Assembly (NCBI GenBank): GCA_963810555.1
Contig: CAWENX010000014.1
Location: 1 to 64,000, forward strand
Length of the DNA stretch: 64,000 nucleotides
Reading direction: 5' to 3'
From: G963677325 sp963810555
Lineage (GTDB): Bacteria > Bacteroidota > Bacteroidia > Bacteroidales > Prolixibacteraceae
Below, piece by piece: positions 35,605-45,066 of this stretch (its first letter is position 1; every line of letters starts with the position of its first letter). The translations under genes and the position numbers were made by a program. The notes below the pieces were generated by a model. That model saw only the letters and a list, made by a program, of their open reading frames with translations. It was not told the DNA's origin and did no database searches.

Positions 35605-36927
35605 ATGATATCCATGATACGGAGATTCCTGATTATTGCTGTTGCTTTATTCTCATTGTGCAGTCTGACATTTGCTCAGGACAAAATTTTCAGGGCTTCG
35701 GTGGTAAAGATCGATATTACACCTGATAACGATCAGATGCTTCTGGGTTACAATGCCCGGAAATCCAACGGGGTACATGATCATATTTATCACCGGATTG
35801 TCTGCATGGATGACGGGACAACACAGTTTTTCCTGGTATCGACTGATTTGTGCGAGCTTTCTCCTTCAATGTATGACCTGGTAGCAGCAAAAGCAGAGAA
35901 AGAATTAGGCATCAAACCCATGAACTGGTGGTGGACCAATACTCATACTCATTCAGCTCCTGAATGCGGGCCGGGAGGACTGGAAACCATATTTCTCGGA
36001 GACAGGTATCAACATGAGATTGATGCTCAATATACCAAACTTGTTGGTGACAGATTGGTTGAAGGATTAAAGGAGGCAAGGGAAAAACTTGTTCCGGCAC
36101 GTCTCGGCGTCGGCTGGGGCAATTCCAAAGCCAATATTAACAGAAGAGGTAAGGATATTGACGGGAAAGCCTCATTGGGATTGAATCCTGACGGACCTGT
36201 TGACCGAAGGATCGGGCTTATCCGTCTTGATAAAGAAGATGGAAGTCCTCTTGCCCTGATTGCCAACTACGCAATGCACGGCACCGTTTTAGGACCTCAG
36301 AATCTTAAAATCAGCGGAGATGCCCCGGGAATTGTTGCTGAATACGTGGAACAAAAGATAGGCGCCCCGATGCTTTATATCAATGGCGCTGAGGGTGATA
36401 TGGCTCCTATTTACAGCGTATATCCCAATCCAGAAGCAGGGCATCTTGATCAGTTTAAAGTTCTGCTTGGGGATAAGATCATTGATGCCAACCGTTTAAT
36501 CTGCACTACAACTGACAAGGTAAAACTGCGTACCGGCGGAATAACAGTTGAGACACCAAGAAAAGCAGGAATGGGATGGTCGGATGACCTGGCTGCTTAC
36601 ACCCGCACCACAATGACAGGGGTCAACATGGTAGAGCTTCCAATTCGATTTCTGAAGATTAATGACAATATTGCTATCTGGAGCGCTCCATTGGAACTAT
36701 TTTGCGAAATATCCAATAATATCAGGGATCTTTCTCCATTCCCGTTTACGTTTTATTACGGATTAAGCAACGGATGGCTCGGTTATATGCTTCCCGAAGA
36801 GGAATATAAGAGCGGCGGCTATGAACCTACGGATTCTCCATACACACCGGCTGCAGCGGAGGCGGTGACTGAGGCAGTGGTTAATTATTTACAGGGAGAA
36901 ATGAATTCACCTGTGACTGGAAAATGA
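35605..36927 (+). CDS. Secreted neutral/alkaline ceramidase-like hydrolase (paralogue 2)
   Basis: 440 residues, signal peptide FLIIAVALFSLCSLTFAQ. It matches paralogue 1 along its length: FRASVVKIDITPDNDQMLLG, IYHRIVCMDDGTTQFFLVST, TNTHTHSAPECGPGGLETIF, INRRGKDIDGKASLGLNPDG, NYAMHGTVLGPQNLKISGDA, GAEGDMAPIYSVYPNPEAGH and YYGLSNGWLGYMLPEEEY. The nucleophile position is again alanine (GDMAP). Tandem arrangement and similarity indicate a local duplication. Start 35605; the ATG at 35614 is an alternative. Probably acts in the envelope or outside on an amide or ester substrate that is not known. Confidence 0.8.
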   Translation: MISMIRRFLIIAVALFSLCSLTFAQDKIFRASVVKIDITPDNDQMLLGYNARKSNGVHDHIYHRIVCMDDGTTQFFLVSTDLCELSPSMYDLVAAKAEKELGIKPMNWWWTNTHTHSAPECGPGGLETIFLGDRYQHEIDAQYTKLVGDRLVEGLKEAREKLVPARLGVGWGNSKANINRRGKDIDGKASLGLNPDGPVDRRIGLIRLDKEDGSPLALIANYAMHGTVLGPQNLKISGDAPGIVAEYVEQKIGAPMLYINGAEGDMAPIYSVYPNPEAGHLDQFKVLLGDKIIDANRLICTTTDKVKLRTGGITVETPRKAGMGWSDDLAAYTRTTMTGVNMVELPIRFLKINDNIAIWSAPLELFCEISNNIRDLSPFPFTFYYGLSNGWLGYMLPEEEYKSGGYEPTDSPYTPAAAEAVTEAVVNYLQGEMNSPVTGK

Positions 36928-36945
36928 AAATTCAAAAGACGGTTT

Positions 36946-37329
36946 TTATTTGTAAAATTCTATCCCGTCTATAAATTCAAAATCCTTCTTGTTATAGGTT
37001 AGTAATGGAAATCCTGTCATCAGGGATGTGGCAGCAATAAGACAATCAGGCACCGAAATAGTTCTTTGACCTGTCACATAAGAATTCATTATATCAATCG
37101 CCTTTAAAGAGATATTTTGGTCTAAAGGTATGCCCCAATAAGATTCGAAAATTTTAATGATGGCATCTTTCTTCTCCGGGGTATTAGCTCCTGCTAAAAG
37201 TTCAAGATAGGTAACAATAGAATAGGCGCTTTGATTGGCAACTTCATGAAGATCGGCATTAGCCGCTTTATCTCTCCGGAAAGCCTTTATGAAAACACAG
37301 CTATCAATGATTATCAGATCTTTGGCCAT
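36946..37329 (-). CDS. vapC: PIN-domain toxin, VapC type
   Basis: 127 residues. The four acidic PIN positions are present: IIIDSCVFIKAFR (first Asp), TYLELLAGA (Glu), ISVPDCLIAATSL (Asp) and LLTYNKKDFEFIDGIEF at the end. VapC toxins are Mg-dependent RNases, usually cutting tRNA or rRNA. Its start overlaps the antitoxin gene by 16 bp, the normal antitoxin-first order on the minus strand. It lies just after the ceramidase-like genes but is convergent with them. Frame and motifs are intact. Confidence 0.85.
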   Translation of the reverse strand: MAKDLIIIDSCVFIKAFRRDKAANADLHEVANQSAYSIVTYLELLAGANTPEKKDAIIKIFESYWGIPLDQNISLKAIDIMNSYVTGQRTISVPDCLIAATSLMTGFPLLTYNKKDFEFIDGIEFYK

Positions 37330-37556
37330 GCTTTACTTCTTAATTCATCTAAGGAAGGAAAGTCCAATAATTGGCCAAAATAGACCGAGGGATCAACATT
37401 CTCATTAACAGGTTCAATCAGGCTGATTTTTTTCCTCTTTTTATTGATATAGGTAATCGAAATCGAAGAATGATCATTTTTCTCCAATTCTTTTGCCAAA
37501 AGAACCAGAGCTTTGAAGGCAGGTTTATTTCTCTTTATCCTGATGATTGTTTCCAT
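37314..37556 (-). CDS. Antitoxin partner of the VapC-type toxin
   Basis: 80 residues (METIIRIKRNKPAFKALVLL at the start, KKRKKISLIEPVNENVDPSV in the middle, DFPSLDELRSKAWPK at the end). The N-terminal basic part should bind DNA and the C-terminal tail should wrap the toxin; WP near the end is common in such antitoxins. I identify it from its position and overlap with the PIN toxin rather than from a clear family match. A -7 element lies 23 bp upstream of its start. Confidence 0.75.
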   Translation of the reverse strand: METIIRIKRNKPAFKALVLLAKELEKNDHSSISITYINKKRKKISLIEPVNENVDPSVYFGQLLDFPSLDELRSKAWPKI

Positions 37557-37578
37557 TTTTCGTCCAATTTCCTAACTT

Positions 37579-37586
37579 CAAATATA
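37579..37586 (-). promoter_or_regulatory. -7 element of the vapC-type operon
   Basis: On the minus strand it reads TATATTTG, a perfect TAnnTTTG, 22 bp upstream of the antitoxin start. No convincing -33 element is visible. Confidence 0.45.
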
Positions 37587-37650
37587 ATACATTTGTCTTG
37601 AATCTCATAATTAAATGAATTGATATCTTTAAAGTCAGAAAAGTAACAAG

Positions 37651-37797
37651 GGTGTCCGAAAAGTTAGAATAATTTAACCGCAAAGTACGGAAAGATTTTT
37701 CGCAAAGAATCGCAAAGAATTGAAATAAAGATATTTATCTTGGTGTACTTTGTGCCTGCTTTGCGTACATTGCGGTTAAAAGGTCTTTGGGGACACC
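37651..37797. repeat. Long nested inverted repeat
   Basis: Inner arms TTTAACCGCAAAGTACG (37673-37689) and CGTACATTGCGGTTAAA (37764-37780) differ at one position. Outer arms GGTGTCC (37651-37657) and GGACACC (37791-37797) extend it. It lies between the toxin-antitoxin operon and the deacetylase-like gene, just past the latter's stop codon, and may form a terminator-like structure or be a dispersed element. Confidence 0.65.
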
Positions 37798-37815
37798 TTC
37801 TGAGACTTTTTTGCT

Positions 37816-38913
37816 TTAATTCTGGCTGCTGTTTTTACGGGTCCATTCGGCAAATTCACTGACTTTCATCCAGACAACCTTATCGCCAATGTACTTTTTG
37901 GTTCTCCTAATGACCTCTTGCAAAGACTTAAAACCGATTTCCGCACCGTTAGAATAAAGCGTTTGTCCGTGAGCATGAAAGACAATAGGGCTGCCTGCGT
38001 TGAGCAAATCGATAAATCTTCCGCTTTTGCCATCTGCTGAAATGAAATAATCAGCCAATTTCATTGGATCTCCCTCCCCGTAAAGGGCATACCAGAAGGG
38101 TTCATCGGCCTTGATTTCGCTGACGATACTGACTACCGATTCATCTTTATCCTTATCATCGATCTTCACCTTTGAACCCGTCTTGGTTTTATTCGGTTCA
38201 CAATCATTGAAATAAAAGGTGTGGGAAATATTGTTTACTTTCTTTTCTGCAGCAAGTACGGCACGGGAATAAACTCCAAAATCACCTTTAAAATCATTAC
38301 ATTGAGTGATACCCGGTGCTATTATTCCAACGTTCTTCAATACCTGCAGGGCTTTGATAAAATAATCGGTCAGATCAGCTTCGCTCAGGTGAGAAACATA
38401 CAGATATTCAGGTTCGTTTGTCAATTGATTGGTCTTTAAATCCATCCCCATAGTATGAGTGAGGATTTCCGGTGTAATATCAAAGTTCTTCGAAAAGATA
38501 TTTTTGAAGATACTGATCAGTTCCTTTTGTTGGTCTTCAGTATAATTTTTCACCGGCCCGTCGAGATAACCATATCCTCCCGGACAGGGAAGTAGGGTTG
38601 TTTTCCCTTTGATACCTTCTTTGATCAGGTATTGCGCTACCTTTTTCAAAAATGCATTGGGAATGATGGTACTCTTTTCCATATCCCGCCAATGGCTAAG
38701 ATAGGTACTTTCAAAAAAACCGTTTCCTTCTTTAAGCGTACCCGCATCCTCCATTTGCTTCCTCATCAGGTAGGAGGTATTGATCGGCGGATCATCAATC
38801 ATAAATACAATCGGAAGCTTTTCCACCTTCCCGACACCCTTTGCATCCGATTTGATTGGAAGACAACAGTAAAAAACGATCATCGCCGCCGGTATGATGA
38901 ATAATCTTTTCAT
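37816..38913 (-). CDS. Exported protein with polysaccharide-deacetylase-like features, uncertain
   Basis: 365 residues from the ATG at 38911-38913 (MKRLFIIPAAMIVFYCCLPI, a signal segment); the frame is open to 38955. The mature part begins LPIVFMIDDPPINTSYLMRK and contains LLPCPGGYGYLDGPVKNYTE, ILTHTMGMDLKTNQ, GIIAPGITQCNDFKGDFGVY and GSPIVFHAHGQTLYSNG. Aspartate near the start of the first strand and histidines in later strands resemble NodB-type deacetylases, but the canonical motifs are not clear. It is the last gene of a long minus-strand group with hydrolases and sugar-acid enzymes, so a carbohydrate role is plausible but not shown. Confidence 0.55.
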   Translation of the reverse strand: MKRLFIIPAAMIVFYCCLPIKSDAKGVGKVEKLPIVFMIDDPPINTSYLMRKQMEDAGTLKEGNGFFESTYLSHWRDMEKSTIIPNAFLKKVAQYLIKEGIKGKTTLLPCPGGYGYLDGPVKNYTEDQQKELISIFKNIFSKNFDITPEILTHTMGMDLKTNQLTNEPEYLYVSHLSEADLTDYFIKALQVLKNVGIIAPGITQCNDFKGDFGVYSRAVLAAEKKVNNISHTFYFNDCEPNKTKTGSKVKIDDKDKDESVVSIVSEIKADEPFWYALYGEGDPMKLADYFISADGKSGRFIDLLNAGSPIVFHAHGQTLYSNGAEIGFKSLQEVIRRTKKYIGDKVVWMKVSEFAEWTRKNSSQN

Positions 38914-38955
38914 TTTAAATGATTTTAGTGTGTTCACCCCTAAAGTACAAAACAT

Positions 38956-39393
38956 TGGATTGCCTGAGGACCAAAATTAGTAAAATTAGAATTCAATAGC
39001 CTTTCCCAGTATAAATTGTCAGATTCAATTCTTAATTCGCAATTCGTAATTATTTTGGTACAGGGGTTGGTGCGCCTCTATCGCTTATAGATAAAGGGCT
39101 GTAAGGCAAGTGCACCATGTACCGCACTATTTATTCGTAATTCATAATTCGTAATTCATAATTATTTTGGTACAGGGGTTGGTACACCTCTATCCCTTAT
39201 AAACAAAGGGCTGCAAGGCAAGTGCACCATGCACCGCATAGGCGTTTTCTGACTACATCAGACCCTGAAGGTATTGGAAACCTTCAGGGTCTGGTTTCGT
39301 TACAATCTCATCGGTTCTGACAAATCATACACATTAACAATGAATTACTCATGCTGAAACAACAATTCTCATTCAGTTCTCACTTATGCTTGT
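38956..39393. repeat. Two direct copies of an 85-bp intergenic repeat (A, B)
   Basis: Copies at 39041-39125 and 39153-39237 share ATTATTTTGGTACAGGGGTT, GGTGC/GGTAC, CCTCTATC, AAAGGGCTG, AAGGCAAGTGCACCATG and ACCGC. Each can fold through GGTAC...GTACC and GGTGC...GCACC. Between and before them are AATTCGTAATT words. Two more copies in inverse orientation lie at 40668-40854, beyond the esterase gene. Confidence 0.75.
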
Positions 39394-40260
39394 TTACCTC
39401 TCGCGAAAGGTATCCGAAACAAACCCTAAAACCGTTGGTAATGCTTCACGGCAGTAAGTCCAAGAATGTCCGCCGTTACGCATTCGAAATTCGTGAGGTA
39501 TATTCTTCTTGCGCATAGCAATATGAATCAATGAATTTCCTTCATAAAGAAAATCATCGTCCCCACAGTCAATATACCAATATACTTCTTTCTTTTGCTC
39601 TTCAGGCATTTGATTAACCAATTCCAATGCATTTAACTTTTGGAAGTAGGCCATAATCTTTCCTTCATCGGTTATCTGAGGGTCACTTCTCTTTATAATG
39701 GCCTTGGCTTCTTCAGGATTCAAAGGTCCAATATATGCCATTAACGGACAGGCAGATGAAAATAATTCAGGATAGTGGAGGGCATACATAAAGGTTCCGC
39801 CTCCTCCCATCGACACACCGGCAATTGCACGAAAGCGCTTTTCGGCTTTTATCCGGTAGGTTTTTTCAATAGTGGGCAAAAACTCCTGAAAGAAGAAATC
39901 TTCATAGTTCCAATCACCGCTGATGTTATTAAAATATCCCATCTTGCCTGTATCTGCATCTGGCATTACAATTATCATAGCAGTTGCTGTTCCGTCCTGA
40001 ATAGCTCTATCTGCGATGAGTTGTAATTCGCCAAATTGTATCCAGGCTGTGTGGTTGTCAGTAGCTCCATGGAGTAGATATAATACCGGATAACTTCGAT
40101 GCGATGTCTCATAACCTGGCGGCAGGTAAATAGCATACTTCCTATCGCTTTTTAAAATCTTACTGGGAATTGTCAGATTGTCGTAAACTTCACTTGTTTG
40201 GGCTAAAACCAATGATGCACAAAAAATAAAGAGGGAAATTAACAGAACCAGATATTTCAT
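39394..40260 (-). CDS. Secreted esterase of the PF00756 alpha/beta-hydrolase family
   Basis: 288 residues with signal peptide (YLVLLISLFIFCASLVLAQ). YAIYLPPGYETSHRSYPVLY with LLHGATDNHTAW is the typical esterase-D-like opening. The nucleophile elbow is GVSMGGGG near residue 150, the candidate acid is in DCGDDDFLY near 232 and the histidine in RNGGHSWTYC near 266. The family includes CE1 feruloyl and acetyl esterases of plant cell-wall breakdown, which fits the surrounding pectin genes, but other acyl substrates are possible. It is flanked on each side by a pair of 85-bp repeats in opposite orientation. Confidence 0.85.
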   Translation of the reverse strand: MKYLVLLISLFIFCASLVLAQTSEVYDNLTIPSKILKSDRKYAIYLPPGYETSHRSYPVLYLLHGATDNHTAWIQFGELQLIADRAIQDGTATAMIIVMPDADTGKMGYFNNISGDWNYEDFFFQEFLPTIEKTYRIKAEKRFRAIAGVSMGGGGTFMYALHYPELFSSACPLMAYIGPLNPEEAKAIIKRSDPQITDEGKIMAYFQKLNALELVNQMPEEQKKEVYWYIDCGDDDFLYEGNSLIHIAMRKKNIPHEFRMRNGGHSWTYCREALPTVLGFVSDTFRER

Positions 40261-40667
40261 AATATTTCAGCTTTTGGTTAATTAATATTATAGTGTGATT
40301 TGTTCTTCTATTGATTAGTTTAGAAGGTAAATTAAAGTTTGAAAATCTTAAATAAACCGATTCACGCCCAAAATTCTATTCCCCAAGGTATTTATTAAGA
40401 GGTTTTTAATTCATTCTTTTGTTAAACAAAAATAGTAAAATATTCTAAGTACATAGCTGTTGAAACATAAGTTAATCCATACTTGAATATACCCCTTCTG
40501 AAACTGTGATCAAAATCTATTTTATCATAATCTCTTCAATACCTCCTCCGTGTTTCCGTCGTACCAACGTCGTACCAAGTTCGGTATTCAAAAACTCTAA
40601 ATTAATACATAATATTCCATTTTTCTTTTCTGATTTAACAACTGAAAATACTAAAAAAACACCTACC
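40261..40667. other. Intergenic region with a weak 11-bp-period array
   Basis: GTACCAA is repeated at 40561 and 40572 with CGTC spacers (11-bp period), with ATACCTC at 40539 and inverted GGTA at 40583. This resembles the stronger arrays at 9415, 47731 and 58520 but is short. No gene is seen; frames here lack coding features. Confidence 0.4.
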
Positions 40668-40854
40668 CGGTGCATGGTGCAATTGCCTTGCAGCCCTTTG
40701 TTTATAAGGGATAGACGCACATCACCCACTGTACCAAATTTTTAATTCCTTCATTCTTTAATTCTTTCATTACCATGGTGCATGGTGCACTTACGCTTCA
40801 GCCCTTTATCCATAAGCAATAGAGGCGCACCAAACCCTTCACCAGAATAATTAC
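40668..40854. repeat. Two inverted copies of the 85-bp repeat (C, D)
   Basis: Copies at 40668-40747 and 40773-40854 are the reverse complement of copies A and B: CGGTGCATGGTGCA, TTGCCTTGCAGCCCTTTG, ATAAGGGATAGA and CACTGTACCAAA in C; CATGGTGCATGGTGCACTTA, CAGCCCTTTATCC and AGGCGCACC in D. With A and B they bracket the esterase gene. Confidence 0.7.
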
Positions 40855-40877
40855 GAAGGGAAGATCGGCGAAGCCAA

Positions 40878-41879
40878 TTACCGGTTCTGTGCAATGTCAA
40901 GAAAAGCCTTGATGTTTTCAGCCGGGATATCGCCGGTAAGTGAATGTGAAGGAGAAAAAATATAACCGCCGCCGGGAGCCAATTCAGAAACTATTCTCCC
41001 CGACTCTGTTGTCACCTCCTCAGGTGTACCATAAGGTAAAGTTTTTTGAACACTCAATCCGCCCCAGAAAGCAAGCCTGTTTCTGTATTGTTCTCTTAAT
41101 GCGAAAATATCCATTACCTCCGGCTGAAAAGGATCGAAAACATCAACTCCACATTCAATCATGTCGGGAAAAAGCTCATCCACTTTGCCGCAACTGTGCA
41201 AACTTACCAGTAGTCCCTTATTTTTGGCGGCAAGACAGGTTCTTTTAAGACGGGTTTCGATGAATTCTTTCCACATATCACGACTGATCAACAAACCTTT
41301 TTGTGATCCCCAGTCATCCCCCAAATGCACACAATCAACACCAAGTGAGGCAGCATTTTCGATTACTTTGATATTGTATTCTGTAATCCGGTCAAGCAAT
41401 TCGTGTATGAAACCTTGTTCAATAAGCATATCGACCATCAGGTTTTCTATCCCAACGAGTGACCATGCCCTTTCAAATAAGGTAAATCCAATTGAGACCA
41501 TATGAAACCGGTCAGGGTATTCACGGTTATTTTCCTCAATGAATTTATAAACAGGGAGAGAATCAGGATCAGGGAATCTGAAATCACCGAACCCTGGCTC
41601 TTTTAACAGCAAATCATCAACTACACCAAGTGTTTTATCTACAGTCTTATTCCAGATCACTCCGAAATAATCCTTAAAGTATCCTGGCTTTACCTCTTCC
41701 CACCCGTTATTTGTATGTGAGGCAACGACATAACTTCCGGTATCTTTAACAGGATCAAATTCCCTGCCGAGAAATTCACTGTAGTTCTGTTTTGCTTCCA
41801 CTGTAAACTTGACAGTAAAAGGTATCGGGAAAACAGCCTGATGTTTAACAACTTTTATGAAATCAGCCTTGTAGTCCAT
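40878..41879 (-). CDS. Uroporphyrinogen-decarboxylase-family (URO-D-like) protein
   Basis: 333 residues, cytoplasmic. HMVSIGFTLFERAWSLVGIE, LGVDCVHLGDDWGSQKGLLI, LVSLHSCGKVDELFPDMIEC, DVFDPFQPEVMDIFALREQY and GGGYIFSPSHSLTGDIPAEN match the URO-D/methyltransferase TIM-barrel superfamily. Members outside haem synthesis often act as corrinoid or other methyltransferases, and many Bacteroidota paralogues near sugar genes have no assigned role. The lack of other haem genes argues against true uroporphyrinogen decarboxylase. It precedes the esterase and follows the VOC gene on the minus strand. Confidence 0.78.
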   Translation of the reverse strand: MDYKADFIKVVKHQAVFPIPFTVKFTVEAKQNYSEFLGREFDPVKDTGSYVVASHTNNGWEEVKPGYFKDYFGVIWNKTVDKTLGVVDDLLLKEPGFGDFRFPDPDSLPVYKFIEENNREYPDRFHMVSIGFTLFERAWSLVGIENLMVDMLIEQGFIHELLDRITEYNIKVIENAASLGVDCVHLGDDWGSQKGLLISRDMWKEFIETRLKRTCLAAKNKGLLVSLHSCGKVDELFPDMIECGVDVFDPFQPEVMDIFALREQYRNRLAFWGGLSVQKTLPYGTPEEVTTESGRIVSELAPGGGYIFSPSHSLTGDIPAENIKAFLDIAQNR

Positions 41880-41929
41880 AAAAAGAATAAATGAAGGAAT
41901 GAAAGAATATACGAATAATTCGTAATTCC

Positions 41930-42805
41930 TTACTTCACGACGTATGCTTCAGTAAGTTCAATTCCTGTACCGTCTGCATTGTGCAGATTCAATATCCAGC
42001 GTTTGCCTTTGCCTATAACCGGTCTCGGAAGAGGGTTATCTCCCCTGCGTTCTTTCAGCGTGTAAATGGCCTCCTGCATATCATCCACAAGAAGACACGG
42101 ATGGCTGAAATTAATATTATTGGAAGTGTAATGTTCAACAATTTCAACACAATCAGGAATCTGCAGGTAATTCACCAATACATCCTGATTCATATCTTCC
42201 GGGAAACGCCATATTTCCTTAAATCCAAGAATCCCGACATAAAAAGGATCATCATCCAGGACTTTTTTGCAGTACAATCCCGCGTGATGAATACGCTTTG
42301 ATATCCTGTCGAGTGACAAGTATTTACCTTTGGATTTCAAATGAAGTGAATTCGGATTCATTTTGATGAATTCGACAGGTATCCCCGAAAAGTCATGAAC
42401 AAGGATCACCTCATTCCCTGCCCCATCAATATTGACTTTTTCAGGAACTTCAATGCCTTTTGAATTTAGATATTCCCTCATTTGTTCCACATTGTCCGTT
42501 TCAAAGGAAACTGATACAAGCCTTTGTTTCCGCCTCGCGTCTTTATCCTCAACGAATTCAAGAAACTGCCTGTCATTTACTTTAAATGAAATCACTTTGC
42601 CGGGAGGCGAATTGTATGAAAATGCTTCATCAAACCCAAGGAACTTCCCGTAATAATCTCTCGCCGCTTTAAAATCACTGACCAGATAAGTCATTTTGGC
42701 AATTCCCCAAATCTTAGGTCTGGTATTCTCCTGAGAAAAGGCAAGAAGATTGAGCGATGATAGAATCACCGATAATATAAAAGACTTATAAATGAATTTA
42801 TTCAT
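41930..42805 (-). CDS. Exported protein with two VOC (glyoxalase-like) domains
   Basis: 291 residues with an N-terminal signal (FILSVILSSLNLLAFSQ). Two similar VOC units follow. The first, about residues 36-150, has MTYLVSDFKAARDYYGKFLG and VPEKVNIDGAGNEVILVHDF. The second, about residues 165-290, has RIHHAGLYCKKVLDDDPFYV and GILGFKEIWRF, ending NADGTGIELTEAYV. VOC proteins use a metal ion to act on small carbonyl or aromatic compounds; the E in GIELTEA and H in RIHHAG fit the metal site. An exported location is unusual for glyoxalases. Substrate unknown. It lies in the minus-strand catabolic group. Confidence 0.72.
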   Translation of the reverse strand: MNKFIYKSFILSVILSSLNLLAFSQENTRPKIWGIAKMTYLVSDFKAARDYYGKFLGFDEAFSYNSPPGKVISFKVNDRQFLEFVEDKDARRKQRLVSVSFETDNVEQMREYLNSKGIEVPEKVNIDGAGNEVILVHDFSGIPVEFIKMNPNSLHLKSKGKYLSLDRISKRIHHAGLYCKKVLDDDPFYVGILGFKEIWRFPEDMNQDVLVNYLQIPDCVEIVEHYTSNNINFSHPCLLVDDMQEAIYTLKERRGDNPLPRPVIGKGKRWILNLHNADGTGIELTEAYVVK

Positions 42806-42867
42806 TCAGGTTAATTGAAAGGTGAATAATTGTAAATATATAAATTATTCTGGAGGTAAGTGCCTCA

Positions 42868-43988
42868 CTATTTTTCGGGAACCAAAAGGCATTCTTCAAG
42901 CCAAGGGGCCTGATCTTTATCCGATGTATAATAGACCACTTTAATATTACCGTTTTTTAATTCCACCAGGTCTCCCATTCCATAGCCGCCGGGTAACAGG
43001 TTTCACCATTGTCTATTTCAACTTCGTCTGACCAGGTCTTGCCTTCATCGCCAGAAATCCTGAAATTATAGAGATTTCCTTTCTTAAGTAAACCTGTCTG
43101 AATATTTCCATCTCTGGCATGACGGATACCTCTGTAAGAAATTATTATTTCGCCGGATGAAAGCACCAAACCGGCACAGGCCATACCCTCAAATGATTTT
43201 TGCGGAAGTTCCCATGTTCTGCCTTTATCATGAGAATAAGTTGTATAGAAAAATCCATTGGTGGTTCTCAAAACAGCAAAAAGCTTCTTTGATGGAAGCT
43301 TAAGAATAAATACTTCATTAAATTCTACCCCCGGAATACAATTATAGACAGCAACCCATGAAAGAAAATGCCACGTTTCTCCATGATCTTTTGAGATCAG
43401 ACAGGCGGACGATGAACGCGTATCTCCTTTTTTTGTTCCATATCCTCCCATTAAAAGAGTTCCGTCATCCAGTTCGATAATCTTTCCAAACGGCGCCCAT
43501 GTCTTCTGAAATTCATCAAATCTGAGAACTTTTCTCGGTGTAAAGGTTTTGCCCTGGTCCTTGCTCCAGGCAATATAGGATTCATGAGGCTTACCGTTAT
43601 CTTCATTATTCCACTGACGGCTTGCAATAAAGATTGTTCCGTCTTTCAGGATCGACAGATCTCCTGCCATCTCTTCAATCAGTTCCCCTTCATGTTCATA
43701 AAGTGTCTTTGGCTCCGACCATCTGCCGTATTTGAAATACATAAGTTTTGTATCACCTTTAAAGCCATGAGAAACAACATTTGGCTGTGAATGTGCATCC
43801 CTGTATGCCATCAGGATGTTGTCTCCCTTAATTTTAACCATAGAAGGGAATGAACGATATCTTTCGAGGTTCTTACCGACAACCGTCTTCTTATCAACCA
43901 CTTTAAACTTCAAACCAGCTGCCGGGGACGCCGGCAACTGGTTGAAGCTAAATACCAATAAAATTATTGCCAATATTTTTAAAGGCAT
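42868..43988 (-). CDS. BNR/Asp-box sialidase-like exported hydrolase, one frameshift near C-terminus
   Basis: Signal peptide LKILAIILLVFSFNQLPAS. Four Asp-boxes are seen: WSKDQGKTF, ISKDHGETW, YSHDKGRTW and SGDEGKTWS, spaced as in a six-bladed propeller; RYRSFPSMVKI near the start may provide an active-site arginine. The frame stops at 42957 after MEWETWWN. Restoring one T in TT at 42978-42979 instead yields MGDLVELKNGNIKVVYYTSD and a stop at 42868-42870, for a 373-residue protein. The break is in a short homopolymer. The family includes exo-sialidases and other exo-glycosidases; the substrate is not certain. It is followed by the VOC gene. Confidence 0.78.
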
Positions 43989-44030
43989 CGGATGATTAAA
44001 AGAAAGATTAAAATCCTACTAATCTGAATA

Positions 44031-45066
44031 TTAACGCTGAACGCGTCCCGAAGCATCACCGCCCATAAGTTTTTCAACCTCGGCTTTTGATACCCTGTTA
44101 AAATCACCGCTTATTGAATGTTTCAGACAACTGGCTGCAACTGCGAAATTGAGGGCATCTTCCTTATTCGCATAATTGATCAATCCATAGATCAATCCGC
44201 CAGAGAAAGCATCCCCTCCGCCGACACGGTCAACAATATCGGTGATATCATACTTGCGGCTCAGATAGAAATTGCTCCTGTCGTTCAGGCATCCAGCCCA
44301 TCCGTTATGGTCAGCGCTTTTACTTTCCCTTAAAGTAATTGCGATAGCCTTCATCTGAGGGAAGGTATCAAGAACTTTCTGAGAAAGCTTCTTATACTGC
44401 TCTACATTCAGTTCTCCCTTTTCAACATTGACTTTTTCAACGGAAATACCCAGCGATTTCTGGCAGTCTTCTTCGTTTGCAATACCATAATCAACATATT
44501 TTACCAGTTCGTTCATCACTTCAGGTGCAGTTTTTCCGTATTTCCAAAGATTGCGCACGGAAATTAAAATCACAGGAAACAGTTAATCCCAACTCCTTTG
44601 CAGCTTTTACTGATTCAATCGACAATTCAGCAGCAGAGGCGCTGATAGCAGGAGTGATTCCGGTAATGTGGAACCAATTGCACCCTGCAAAAGTCCTTTT
44701 CCAATCAATATCTCCAGGTTTTGCCAGTGCTATTGCCGAATTTGCCCTGTCATATATCACTTTTGAAGGGCGCTGGTTAGCGCCGTTTTCAAGGAAATAA
44801 ATTCCCATTCTTCCCGGACCGTTGATGATTCTTGAAGTATCGACACCAAACCTCCTTAGTTCACCAATACAGGCATTGCCGATATCATTCGACGGCAAAA
44901 CAGTCATATAAGCGGAATCCACACCAAAGTTGGCCAATGAAACGGCAACATTGGCTTCACCTCCACCAAATGTGGCCTCGAGCAAAGGAGACTGAAAAAA
45001 CCTTTCAAAATTGATCGGCTTAAGCCGAAGCATGATCTCCCCAAATGAAATAACTTTCTGACTCAT
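44031..45066 (-). CDS. kdgK: 2-dehydro-3-deoxygluconokinase (PfkB family), one frameshift
   Basis: Frames 44521-45066 and 44031-44573 overlap and together give a full PfkB-family kinase of 344 residues once a single extra base near 44551-44556 is removed. The N-terminus has ISFGEIMLRLKP, ATFGGGEANVAVSLANFGVD and GNACIGELRRFGVDTS. The joint is SCDFNFRA with NLWKYGKTAPEVMN. The C-terminus has DIVDRVGGGDAFSGGLIYGL, which includes the catalytic aspartate of PfkB kinases. KdgK phosphorylates 2-keto-3-deoxygluconate from uronate breakdown. The next gene, KDPG aldolase, takes its product, which strongly supports the assignment. The break may be an assembly error because both halves are well conserved. 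Confidence 0.88.

Noticed and set aside
40878..41879. Assignment as haem-pathway HemE
   Set aside because: No other haem genes are present, and the divergent sequence fits non-haem members of the URO-D superfamily better.
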